Assembly (NCBI GenBank): GCA_029242765.1
Contig: JAQWTJ010000093.1
Coordinates: 1 to 62,582, forward strand
From: Flavobacteriales bacterium
Lineage (GTDB): Bacteria > Bacteroidota > Bacteroidia > Flavobacteriales_D > Sanyastnellaceae
Direction: 5' to 3'
Length of the DNA stretch: 62,582 nucleotides
Below the pieces are notes generated by a model. That model saw only the letters and a list, made by a program, of their open reading frames with translations. It searched no databases and had not been told where the DNA came from. Below are positions 16,156 to 24,487 of this stretch, in pieces. Position numbers and translations under genes: made by a program. Each line of letters opens with the position of its first letter. Within the stretch, counting starts at the first letter, position 1.

Positions 16156-19100
16156 ATGCTCAACCGCATCTTTTGTGCGCTGCTTGCAGTCGCATTGTTT
16201 GCAGGCCCATTGGCCTCCCAGCAAAATTCTGCTTACACAACACTTCTTCAGGACGGCCCGCAAGGCACGGTCATCGAGTTCAACTTCAGCGACCCTGAGT
16301 TTACGCCTGTGCAGACCTCAGAAGGCGAGGCGCTTGTACCTCACGTCTTGGGTGACCATTCGCTCTTGAAGGCCGGCTCCCCTGACCTTTCTCAGGTTAG
16401 TGCCACAATCATTATCGACAGCCAAAGCCATACTGCATTGGAAGTGCTTGATGTGGAGTTTGTCGAATTCCAAGACATCGATATTGCCCCTTCACAAGGC
16501 AACCTTTACCGAGATGTCGATCCGTCAACTGTCCCGCGCCTGGCCGCCGAAGTGTATGCGGTCGATGCCTTTTTTCCAGCCGTTCATGCTCAGCTCAACC
16601 AGCCATTTATTCAACGCGGAATGCGCGGCCAAACCGTGCGCGTTTTCCCTTTCCAGTACAACCCCGTGCAGCGCGTTTTGCGCGTGATGCAGACAGTCAA
16701 ACTCCGGGTTTACGAGGTTGAAGGTGTTGGAGCCAATGTGCTGTCATCAAATGCAGTAGCTCGAAACACCCCCGCTATTCAGCACGCCATGGAAGGCCGC
16801 TTCCTTAATGCGCAAACCTCGCAGGACCGCTACGACTATATCCAGGAATTCGGCAAGATCATCGTGTTGACTGACCCGATGTATGACGATGTGCTGGCAC
16901 CGCTGGTGCAATGGAAGATTGAGAAAGGTTGGGAGACTCAGGTGGTGTACGCCGAGGATCTTGGGGGCGATATAGATCAGATCAAGGCTCACTTAGCCGA
17001 TGCGTATTTCAATGACGGCCTGACCCACGTAATCATTGCCGGTGATGAGGATCAAGTGCCCTCTGAGCTGGTCAGCAACGGCGGTGGTGACGGTTATTGC
17101 GACCCTTGCTATGCCTACGTCGAAGGCAACGACCATTACCCAGAGTTTTTTGTCGGCCGTTTGCTCACGCACACCGTTGAGGAGATGGCGTCGGTCGTTT
17201 CACGTACGCTCGAGTACGAGAAGATGCCCTTCTTGGGCGAGGATTGGTTCACCACAGGGATTGTCATTGGATCGGAGCAGGGCGCGGGTGCCGGTGACGA
17301 GGGACAAGCCGATTGGCAGCACTTGAACGCCATCAAGGATTTGCTTCTGGATTACTCCTACACAGAGGTTTGGGAGTTGTATGACCAAGACCAATCTGCA
17401 TTTTCGGTGAGCACCGACGGCACCGGCGACGATCCAGGGAGTCCCAACTCAAATGATATGGTGGAGCTGGTGAACAAAGGGGGCACCTTCTTCAACTATT
17501 GTGGCCACGGCTACCATGAAGGAATTGCCACCACAGGCTTTGACGTGAATGCTATCGAGACGTTACTTAACTATAACATGTACGGGTTCATATCGACGGT
17601 GGCTTGTTGTGTGGGTGACTTTGACGAAGGCGAAGGGTCGGGCGATTGCTTCGGCGAGGTGTGGATTAAGGCTGAGGGGCCAGACGGTCCAACGGGCGGA
17701 ATCGGCGGCGCGTTTTCCAGCGTTTTGCAAAGCTGGGCACCTCCTATGGAAGGCCAAGATGAAATGGTGAACTTGGTGGTTGGGGCCGGGGACGTGACCA
17801 TTGCGCATACCACTGGATCTATTGTCGCCCACGGCAACGCCAGCATGATTGATGAGTACGGCGCGGCGGGCGAAGAGATGATGGACACCTGGTGCGTTTT
17901 CGGTGACCCGACGGTCGTGCTGCGTACCGACGACCCCACCCAGATTGAATGCTCGCACCCTGATGTGGTCTTCCTCGGAGCGCCAAACATTCAAGTGTTA
18001 TGCCCCATTGAAGGTGCATTGATCGCAGTCACCACAGGCGACCAGATTCTCGGTACAAGCTTTGTCTCGGGGGGCTTGGCTGACGTCGTGTTCAGCAATC
18101 CACTTTCGACTCCAGCCACCTTGCTGGTGACGGCCACGGCGCACAACACCATTCCATACCAAGCTGAAATAACAGCTGTCCCGGCTGATGGTCCCTATGT
18201 GTTTGCTCAGAATGCGGGTGCAGTCGACGTCACCGGCGACCTCGATGGCGTTGTGGATCAGGGCGAATCCATAGAACTTGATTTGAACCTGGAAAATGTT
18301 GGTGTTGATTTGGCGGGAGACGTGATGGTCACCATTAGTACGACCGACCCTTGGGTCGTCATTACTGCGGGTGAACTTCCCGCCGGGGACATCGCAGCAG
18401 GGGAGGCCTTGCTCCTTGAAGGCTTCGGCTTTGATGTGGTGGCTGGTGTCGAGGACCAGCATGCAGTCACATTCAACATCCTTGCGACCGACGATGCTGA
18501 CAACGCCTGGAACACCTCGTTCAACATCACGCTCAACGCCCCCGTCTTGACTGTCGTTGGCCTTACGGTGCTGGACGGAGGCAACGGCATATTGGAAAGT
18601 GGCGAGACGGCTGATCTGGCCATCGAAGTGCTTAACACCGGGCACGATGTAGCCTACGATTTGGCAGGCTTGATCGACCTGGTGCACCCTGATGTGACGG
18701 TGAATAACGCCTCGTTTGACGTGGGCACATTGGCTGAAAATACAGCTGCGACCCTGCTTTTTAATATCACGATTTCACCCGATGCTGGTGATGGTGAAAT
18801 GGCTTATATCGGATTTTCTGGCGCGGCGGGCTTGTACGACGCAGCCGATGATTTCATCGAGATAATCAACCTGGTCATCGAGAATTGGGAGTCCGGGACG
18901 ACTGAGGCCTTCCCTTGGGGAATGTCGGGAAATGAGGACTGGTTCGTCTCAACTAACCAGCCCTACCAAGGCGACAACTGCCTGGAAAGCGGAGGCATTG
19001 ATGATAGCCAGTCTACGGCATTGACAATTTCGCTGCAATTCCTTGCTGACGGGAACGTAACCTTCGCTCGCCGCGTTGACACGGAAGACGGCTGGGATTT

Positions 19101-20682
19101 TTTGTACTTCAAGGTTGACGGAGAAGAAGCGGCCAGTTGGAGCGGCCAACTCGACTGGGACACCGAGAGCTTTGAGCTCACGGCGGGATACCACACTTTG
19201 GAGTGGATCTACATCAAGGACAACATCATCAGCTCCGGCGCTGACGCGTGCTGGGTGGATGACATCACCTTTCCACCGTTCTGTTACATCGACGCTCAGG
19301 TGGTGTCGAGCTCCGGCGACAATTTGCTTTGCCCCGGAGAGTCGCTCACGTTGTCTACAACCGAGGGCTACGAGACGATGTGGAATACGGGCGCTACGGC
19401 TTCTACGCTTGAGGTTACTGAGCCGGGTACGTACTACGTGAGTCTGAGTGACGGGGCGTGTACGGCCGCATCGGAGCCCTTCAATGTGGTTTTGGTTGAG
19501 CCCATCGAGCCGGTGATTGATTTCATGGGCCAATTGGAATTGTGTGCGGGTGATGTGCTCACGCTCTCAGCTCCTGACGGCGGGACTTACCTGTGGAGTG
19601 GAGGCTCATTGAGCGGGTTGACAGCACAGACCGTTGTGGTGTCAGAGGCTGGCACATACGGCTTGCTATTGACGGACGCCTGCGGGCAGGTGAACGAAAG
19701 TGCATTGCTGGAAGTGGGTGTGAACCCTTTGCCGGACACTCCGGTGGTGAGCAATGTTGTGCTTGAGACGCCTGGAAATGTGATTTTTGAAGGGGACGTG
19801 CCAACACTCTCGTGGTTTGACCAAGCGGAGGGTGGCGCACCACTTGCCACGGGTCAATCCTTCGAGGTGTACGCTGATGCGTCGACATCCTATTGGGTTC
19901 AAAACGAGGCGAGCTACGATCCCACAGTCGCTCAAGGTGGAAAGCAGTCTCCTGACGACATTGGACAGCATCATCCAAATCCAGGGTATTACTTAGAGTT
20001 TGATGCCTATCAACCGTTCACCCTTGAGTCTGTGGTGGTCCATGCCTTTGGTGCGGCGATGCGTACCATCGCGTTGTTCACAGCGGAAGGTCAGGAACTG
20101 GCCAGCGCCACAGTGCTTGTGCCCAATGGAGAGAGCGTTGTAGACCTCGGCTTCTTTGTCCCGACGGGAGCTGGCATGACTTTGCGATCAATGGACGATT
20201 CGCCGATGCTGTGGCGCGACGGCGTTGGCAGCGAGCAGTTTTACCCGTACGCCTTGGGTAGTGCAGGGGCCATCACGGGCACATCAGTGGCCGGTGCAAA
20301 TAGCGAGAGCTACTACTATTTCTTTTATGATTGGTCGATTTCGATGGATGCTGTAGGTTGCGTTTCGGAACGCATTGAGGTTATGGTTGACGTTCTCTCT
20401 TCGGTGGGAGAGATTGAAGGGCTCAGCCGATTGAATGTCTATCCGAATCCAACTTCTGATATGTTGTGGCTTGAGCTGGAACTTGAAGAGGGACTCGCTG
20501 CTTCAATGGACTTGCAAGTGGAACTTCTCGATATGACCGGTCGCATCATTCGGACATCTGCATGGCAAGGTGTGTCAAGCGGACGTCACGGTCTGGACCT
20601 TACGTCGTGCGCCTCCGGGTTGTACATGCTGCGCTTGACAGATGGGATGACTGCTGTTTTAGAGCGTGTGGTTATTCGCTAG
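16156..20682 (+). CDS. gingipain-type C25 cysteine protease, T9SS cargo
   Basis: 1508 residues. The signal peptide is about 1-20. A propeptide-like N-terminal domain runs to about 215. The C25 catalytic domain (about 220-600) has the catalytic His451 in NYCGHGYHEG and the nucleophile Cys in STVACCVGDFDEG (Cys484 or Cys485; C25 enzymes usually show one at this place). Asp/Gly-rich calcium-like loops follow, then a C25-type Ig domain, several beta-sandwich modules (repeated VLDGGNGILESGETADL pattern), a MAM/jelly-roll-like stretch (about 910-1040) and PKD/Ig-like modules. The last 85 residues are a type A T9SS sorting domain (LNVYPNPTSDMLWLELE ... GLYMLRL). Known role of relatives: secreted endopeptidases acting at the cell surface. 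Specificity cannot be read here. Confidence 0.92.
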   Translation: MLNRIFCALLAVALFAGPLASQQNSAYTTLLQDGPQGTVIEFNFSDPEFTPVQTSEGEALVPHVLGDHSLLKAGSPDLSQVSATIIIDSQSHTALEVLDVEFVEFQDIDIAPSQGNLYRDVDPSTVPRLAAEVYAVDAFFPAVHAQLNQPFIQRGMRGQTVRVFPFQYNPVQRVLRVMQTVKLRVYEVEGVGANVLSSNAVARNTPAIQHAMEGRFLNAQTSQDRYDYIQEFGKIIVLTDPMYDDVLAPLVQWKIEKGWETQVVYAEDLGGDIDQIKAHLADAYFNDGLTHVIIAGDEDQVPSELVSNGGGDGYCDPCYAYVEGNDHYPEFFVGRLLTHTVEEMASVVSRTLEYEKMPFLGEDWFTTGIVIGSEQGAGAGDEGQADWQHLNAIKDLLLDYSYTEVWELYDQDQSAFSVSTDGTGDDPGSPNSNDMVELVNKGGTFFNYCGHGYHEGIATTGFDVNAIETLLNYNMYGFISTVACCVGDFDEGEGSGDCFGEVWIKAEGPDGPTGGIGGAFSSVLQSWAPPMEGQDEMVNLVVGAGDVTIAHTTGSIVAHGNASMIDEYGAAGEEMMDTWCVFGDPTVVLRTDDPTQIECSHPDVVFLGAPNIQVLCPIEGALIAVTTGDQILGTSFVSGGLADVVFSNPLSTPATLLVTATAHNTIPYQAEITAVPADGPYVFAQNAGAVDVTGDLDGVVDQGESIELDLNLENVGVDLAGDVMVTISTTDPWVVITAGELPAGDIAAGEALLLEGFGFDVVAGVEDQHAVTFNILATDDADNAWNTSFNITLNAPVLTVVGLTVLDGGNGILESGETADLAIEVLNTGHDVAYDLAGLIDLVHPDVTVNNASFDVGTLAENTAATLLFNITISPDAGDGEMAYIGFSGAAGLYDAADDFIEIINLVIENWESGTTEAFPWGMSGNEDWFVSTNQPYQGDNCLESGGIDDSQSTALTISLQFLADGNVTFARRVDTEDGWDFLYFKVDGEEAASWSGQLDWDTESFELTAGYHTLEWIYIKDNIISSGADACWVDDITFPPFCYIDAQVVSSSGDNLLCPGESLTLSTTEGYETMWNTGATASTLEVTEPGTYYVSLSDGACTAASEPFNVVLVEPIEPVIDFMGQLELCAGDVLTLSAPDGGTYLWSGGSLSGLTAQTVVVSEAGTYGLLLTDACGQVNESALLEVGVNPLPDTPVVSNVVLETPGNVIFEGDVPTLSWFDQAEGGAPLATGQSFEVYADASTSYWVQNEASYDPTVAQGGKQSPDDIGQHHPNPGYYLEFDAYQPFTLESVVVHAFGAAMRTIALFTAEGQELASATVLVPNGESVVDLGFFVPTGAGMTLRSMDDSPMLWRDGVGSEQFYPYALGSAGAITGTSVAGANSESYYYFFYDWSISMDAVGCVSERIEVMVDVLSSVGEIEGLSRLNVYPNPTSDMLWLELELEEGLAASMDLQVELLDMTGRIIRTSAWQGVSSGRHGLDLTSCASGLYMLRLTDGMTAVLERVVIR

Positions 20683-20685
20683 AGC

Positions 20686-21909
20686 GTGACGCCCTCGGCC
20701 GACTCTTGCAGTTCAATTTTCCCCTCGGCCGCGCTGCTGGGCTCAATCTGTGCGGCGTTTCTGGTCTGGATGGCAGCTTCTGGTCGCCTCGACCCTGTTG
20801 ATCTCAAGGTGTATTTGGGTGCAGCTGAAGCTTGGCTTGAGGGTGAGCCAATGTATGGGGTGCCTTTTGGTCTGAGCTCCGGCTACTTTAAGTACGCGCC
20901 GTTGGCCGCCGTGGCATTTGTCCCGTATGCATTGATCGGTTGGTCCGGAGCCGTTGCGTTGCATGCGGCCTTCATCGTGTTAGCCCTGGCTTGGGGTGCC
21001 CCACGCTACCTCAGTTGCGTTGTAGGAATCTGGCAGTCGGCCTCGGCTGAGTTCAATTGGCGCTCTCTGAAACCGTGGCTCATTCTGCTGGCATGGCTGG
21101 CTTTGTTCAGCCCACACATTGTTCGTGAACTTATGCTGGGCAATGTGAACCTGCTTGCGCTCACTGCCGCCGTTACTGCCGCCCTCGGACTCACATCGGG
21201 TCGCCTTCAGCCTCTTGCGGTCGGCCTTCTGATGGCTGTATTGCTGTGCTTCAAGCCGCACTTTGCAGTGCTGCCAGTCCTGTGGCTTTGGCAGGGACGT
21301 TGGCGTACCGTCCTTTGGACGGCAGCGGGCTTGGTGGCTTGCCTTGCTCTGCCTTGGGCCTTGAGCTCCCACGCCGATTTCTCTCCCGCACAATGGTTGC
21401 AGGCCATGCTCGCGCACAACGCGGGCTCAGCGGGCTTGAATAACACAATTCAAGGCCTTGTCGCCCGACTCACAGGTTGGCCCATCCGGTCGGCTTGGCT
21501 TCTCTCTTGGGGTGCGCTCGCCACGGCAGCGGCTTTGTGGATCGGTCGCCCGTTCAATCGAAGCGCGGGGCGCGACCCCCGTCGCGAGCACCTCCAATGG
21601 GCGGTCGCCTTGGCTTTCATTCCCAGCATGCTGGCCACTGACACGGAGCACTTTCTATTCTCGGCGCCACTTCTGGCCATCATGCTGATGTTAGCTCTGA
21701 GTCACAACTCGAGCCAAAGCAAAGATCGCTGGACCCCTTGGATGTGGCTCCTTTTAGCCGCATCATGGTTGCCATTCGGCCTTGCTTCTACAGATTTTTG
21801 GGGCCATGAACTGGGCGCATGGTTCTTACGTAGCGGCCCTCTCGGCCTTGCAAACCTTGCGCTCATCGCTTTGTCCATCTTCGCTGCTGAGCGCCATTTG
21901 CAGTCTTAA
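20686..21909 (+). CDS. GT87-like (DUF2029) polyprenol-phosphate-dependent glycosyltransferase
   Basis: 407 residues, about ten transmembrane helices. The first periplasmic loop carries the Asp-containing motif VDLKVYLGAAEAWLEGEPMYG typical of GT-C/GT87 mannosyltransferases, followed by FKYAPLAAV, and FKPHFAVLPVLWLW is the usual later family block. Enzymes of this family move a sugar from a polyprenol-phosphate donor to an envelope glycan or glycolipid. The start is GTG at 20686, 3 bases after the protease stop; later ATGs would remove the first helix. It is therefore probably cotranscribed with the C25 protease. It could glycosylate secreted proteins or lipids, but no acceptor is evident. Confidence 0.8.
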   Translation: MTPSADSCSSIFPSAALLGSICAAFLVWMAASGRLDPVDLKVYLGAAEAWLEGEPMYGVPFGLSSGYFKYAPLAAVAFVPYALIGWSGAVALHAAFIVLALAWGAPRYLSCVVGIWQSASAEFNWRSLKPWLILLAWLALFSPHIVRELMLGNVNLLALTAAVTAALGLTSGRLQPLAVGLLMAVLLCFKPHFAVLPVLWLWQGRWRTVLWTAAGLVACLALPWALSSHADFSPAQWLQAMLAHNAGSAGLNNTIQGLVARLTGWPIRSAWLLSWGALATAAALWIGRPFNRSAGRDPRREHLQWAVALAFIPSMLATDTEHFLFSAPLLAIMLMLALSHNSSQSKDRWTPWMWLLLAASWLPFGLASTDFWGHELGAWFLRSGPLGLANLALIALSIFAAERHLQS

Positions 21910-21920
21910 ATAGTCGCCTC

Positions 21921-22631
21921 CTATTTGATTCCTCGCAGGTCTTTGATCGCTTCGTAGGCGTCGTTGATCCGCACGAACCGGTCGCGCGCCTGCCGCTGGT
22001 ATTCCTCGCCCATATCGCGCACCTTGTCCGGATGGAACTTCAGCGCCATCCGTCGGTAGGCTTTTTTGACCTCACTTTCCGAGGCAGATTCTGAAATCTC
22101 CAGCACAGCATAGTGCGAGGCGCTGTCCGAATAGAAGCTCGCTTCAATGGATTTGCAGTCCTTTTGGCTCACACCCATCCACGCGGCCATCTGCCGTATG
22201 GCATTGACTTCACGCACATCCACTTCACCGTCGCTTTGGGCAATGCCGTACAGGTATTGCAGCAGCAATAGCCGTTTGCTGTGTTCCATGAAGCTGCGGA
22301 TCTGCATGCAGACGCCCCGTGAATCCACCTCCTTCTTCAGCACGTCTTGCAGGCTGAATAGCATTTTTCCCGCCAAGTGAGGAGGGAAGTTGCTATTGAA
22401 AAATCGTTTGACGTAGGCCAGTTCCGATTGCATTACGCGCTCGTCGGCTTTCATCACAGCCGCGCTCAATACAATCAGCGCAGCTGCAAAATCTCCGCCA
22501 CCCGTCTGCTGGCGGCTGTGTTCTATTGATCTCCCCTGGGCCATCGAGCCTAAGGTGAAGCCGAGCATTGCACCAATTGGCCCGCCCAAAGCCCAGCCGA
22601 TGGCCCCGCCGATCCATTTCGAGTATCCCAT
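21921..22631 (-). CDS. TerB-DnaJ membrane-associated co-chaperone, DjlA-like
   Basis: 236 residues starting MGYSKWIGGAIGWALGG. A Gly-rich hydrophobic N terminus (about 5-30) is followed by a TerB-like helical domain (about 55-165, FAAALIVLSAAVMKADERV and GIAQSDGEVDVREV with the acidic residues of the family) and a C-terminal J domain with HPD in LKFHPDKVRD (near 202) that would stimulate DnaK. This is the DjlA plan. The frame runs on to 22727, but that part is Ala-rich antisense of the Gly-rich tail of the preceding gene; ATG 22631 is preferred. It is last of the overlapping htpG-lemA-TPM-TPM operon, which suggests work in envelope protein quality control. Confidence 0.85.
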   Translation of the reverse strand: MGYSKWIGGAIGWALGGPIGAMLGFTLGSMAQGRSIEHSRQQTGGGDFAAALIVLSAAVMKADERVMQSELAYVKRFFNSNFPPHLAGKMLFSLQDVLKKEVDSRGVCMQIRSFMEHSKRLLLLQYLYGIAQSDGEVDVREVNAIRQMAAWMGVSQKDCKSIEASFYSDSASHYAVLEISESASESEVKKAYRRMALKFHPDKVRDMGEEYQRQARDRFVRINDAYEAIKDLRGIK

Positions 22632-22650
22632 GCCTGCGCTACTTCTATTG

Positions 22651-23466
22651 TTACCAGCTTCCACCGGCCCCGCCGCCGCCGAAGCTGCCGCCACCAAAGC
22701 CGCCAAATCCACCGCCGCCGCTGCCAAAATGCCCAGAGCCGCCCTTGAAGTGCCTGAATTGACCAGTGCTTGAGTTTTGGAGCGCGTTGAGCAAGGCCCA
22801 TGCAGCCCAGAACCCTACGCCGTGCTTGTCGGCGTATTTTTGAACTGAGCGCCGGATAATTAGCACAATGAAGATGAAAATCCCGAGCAGTAGCAGGAGG
22901 ATGAATAGAGGGCTAGGGCCGTCTCTATGCTCCCCGTTGTACTCCACAAGTTCGCCCGAGGCCAAGGGTGCAAGCACCTGTAGTGCAGCTGCAATCCCAC
23001 TGCCGTAGTCCTCCCGCTTGAAGTGCGGAATCATCTCCTCATCTACGATGCGCCCGGTTTGCAAGTCGGTCACCTGGCCTTCTAGTCCGTAGCCCACCGC
23101 AATAAAAGCACCACCGTTTTGGGATCGGGTTTTGGGTCGAACGGCCAATACTATTCCGTTGTCCTCTCCGCCGATTCCAACGCCCCAGCGCCGGCCGAGC
23201 TGAACGGCAAAGTCGCTCGGTTCCAAACCGCACAAATCGGGGTGGGTCACCACGACGATGGCGTGGTTTGTTGTGTCAGTGAAGGCCGCTAGGTAGCTCT
23301 GTAGGCTCTCCTCTTGGGTTTCAGGGATGACCTCCGCGTAGTCGTAAATGAATGCGTTTGAACGGGCCTTGTCAGGAAGGCAATCTTGTGCAAACAGTGC
23401 AGGGTTGAAAGCGACAGTGCTCAGCCCCAACAGTGCGGCATAAAGAAATCGTTGTGAATACCTCAT
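22651..23466 (-). CDS. TPM-domain membrane protein, YgcG type
   Basis: 271 residues. A signal peptide ends NPALFAQD (about 27). A TPM domain (about 38-165) shows AFIYDYAEVIPE, HAIVVVTHPDLCG, RWGVGIGGEDNGIVLAV and VGYGLEGQVTD. A transmembrane segment lies near 185-205 (LFILLLLLGIFIFIVLII) and a Gly/Phe/Ser-rich tail ends GGGGAGGSW, as in other YgcG proteins. The TPM domain faces the periplasm. Known function is vague; relatives act in photosystem repair in plants. The start overlaps the stop of the other TPM gene by 4 bases (ATGA). Two TPM proteins plus LemA are a recurring trio in Bacteroidota. Confidence 0.9.
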   Translation of the reverse strand: MRYSQRFLYAALLGLSTVAFNPALFAQDCLPDKARSNAFIYDYAEVIPETQEESLQSYLAAFTDTTNHAIVVVTHPDLCGLEPSDFAVQLGRRWGVGIGGEDNGIVLAVRPKTRSQNGGAFIAVGYGLEGQVTDLQTGRIVDEEMIPHFKREDYGSGIAAALQVLAPLASGELVEYNGEHRDGPSPLFILLLLLGIFIFIVLIIRRSVQKYADKHGVGFWAAWALLNALQNSSTGQFRHFKGGSGHFGSGGGGFGGFGGGSFGGGGAGGSW

Positions 23467-23900
23467 GCTCCGAAACTGATGTCGTCCGTGAGTTCGTTGA
23501 TGTCGCCCTCAGCCACAGGGAAGAACTGCGCGAGCTGCTCACCGGCCATGCGGATGCCCTCGACTAAACCACCGGCGGCATCATTTTGGGCCAGTCGGCT
23601 TTTCAAAACGGCCAATACATCATCCCAAAAATTCTCGGGCACTGCGGCATGGATGCCGGCGTCGCCTAGGACGGCGACCTTGCGGGATTCGCTGGCGAGA
23701 TAGAACAGTACGCCGTTTCGCAGTTCCGTTTTGTGCATTGCGAGCTTTTCAAAGACGAAAGCTGCCCGGTCCATCACATCGGCCTTGCAACGCGCCTCAA
23801 TATGAACGCGAATTTCGCCTGAGGTGAGGCGTTCAGCCGCTGCAATAGCATCGGTGATTGGTCGCTGCTGCTCGGAACTGAGGAACATTGTCCCGCCCAT
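23463..23900 (-). CDS. soluble TPM-domain protein
   Basis: 145 residues, without signal peptide or membrane segment, almost entirely one TPM domain: FLSSEQQRPITDAIAAAE, SGEIRVHIEARC, NGVLFYLASESRKVAVLGDAGIHAAVP. The ATG at 23900 overlaps the lemA stop by one base (TGATG); a GTG at 23903 and an ATG at 23888 are alternatives. Its 3' end overlaps the next TPM gene by 4 bases. It lacks the membrane anchor of its neighbour, so it probably acts in the cytoplasm, perhaps at the inner face of the LemA/TPM assembly (inference). Confidence 0.88.
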   Translation of the reverse strand: MGGTMFLSSEQQRPITDAIAAAERLTSGEIRVHIEARCKADVMDRAAFVFEKLAMHKTELRNGVLFYLASESRKVAVLGDAGIHAAVPENFWDDVLAVLKSRLAQNDAAGGLVEGIRMAGEQLAQFFPVAEGDINELTDDISFGA

Positions 23901-24487
23901 CACTTTCCGAAGCTAACCGCTGGGGCCTGCTCAGCGGTGGCCGTGGCCTGAAAATACTCACGCACTTCAAAGCCAAACATTCCGGCCCATAGAGAACCTG
24001 GGATGCGGCGCACCTCGCTGTTGTAGCCCTTGACGCCGGCGTTGAAATCGCGACGAGACACCGCCACACGATTCTCTGTTCCTTCAAGCTGGTGTTGCAG
24101 GTCTAAGAAATTCTGATTCGCCTTGAGTTCAGGGTACTGCTCTGAGTAGCCAAGCATGCCTCGCAAGGCCGAGCCGAACACCAAGTTCTTTTGTTCAAAA
24201 TCAGCGATGCTTCCGCCTTCTTTGACCTGTTGCATGGCTTGTAGAGCTGAAGCACGCGCCTCAGTCACCTCCACCAAGGTGCTCTTTTCGAAGTCCGCCA
24301 CACCCTTGACCGTTTCCACCAAATTGGGGATCAGGTCGAAGCGACGTTGATATTGGGTTTCCACATCAGCCCACAAACCGCCGACGCGTTCTTCAGCATC
24401 GACAAAGCCGTTGTAGTTGCCCATGGCGTTCATGCCAACGATTACAATTAGCCCCAATGGGATGGCCCAGCGCAAGTGCTTTTTCAT
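23900..24487 (-). CDS. lemA: LemA family protein
   Basis: 195 residues. One N-terminal transmembrane segment (about 6-24, LRWAIPLGLIVIVGMNAMG) is followed by the long antiparallel helices typical of LemA: NYNGFVDAEERVGGLWADVETQYQRR, the signature DLIPNLVETVKG, then EKSTLVEVTEARA, YPELKANQNFLDLQHQLEGTENRVAVSRRDFN, and PGSLWAG. LemA is widespread, membrane-bound and of unclear molecular role. Its ATG overlaps the htpG stop by 4 bases, and its own stop overlaps the TPM start by one, so it is made from the htpG message. Confidence 0.95.
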   Translation of the reverse strand: MKKHLRWAIPLGLIVIVGMNAMGNYNGFVDAEERVGGLWADVETQYQRRFDLIPNLVETVKGVADFEKSTLVEVTEARASALQAMQQVKEGGSIADFEQKNLVFGSALRGMLGYSEQYPELKANQNFLDLQHQLEGTENRVAVSRRDFNAGVKGYNSEVRRIPGSLWAGMFGFEVREYFQATATAEQAPAVSFGK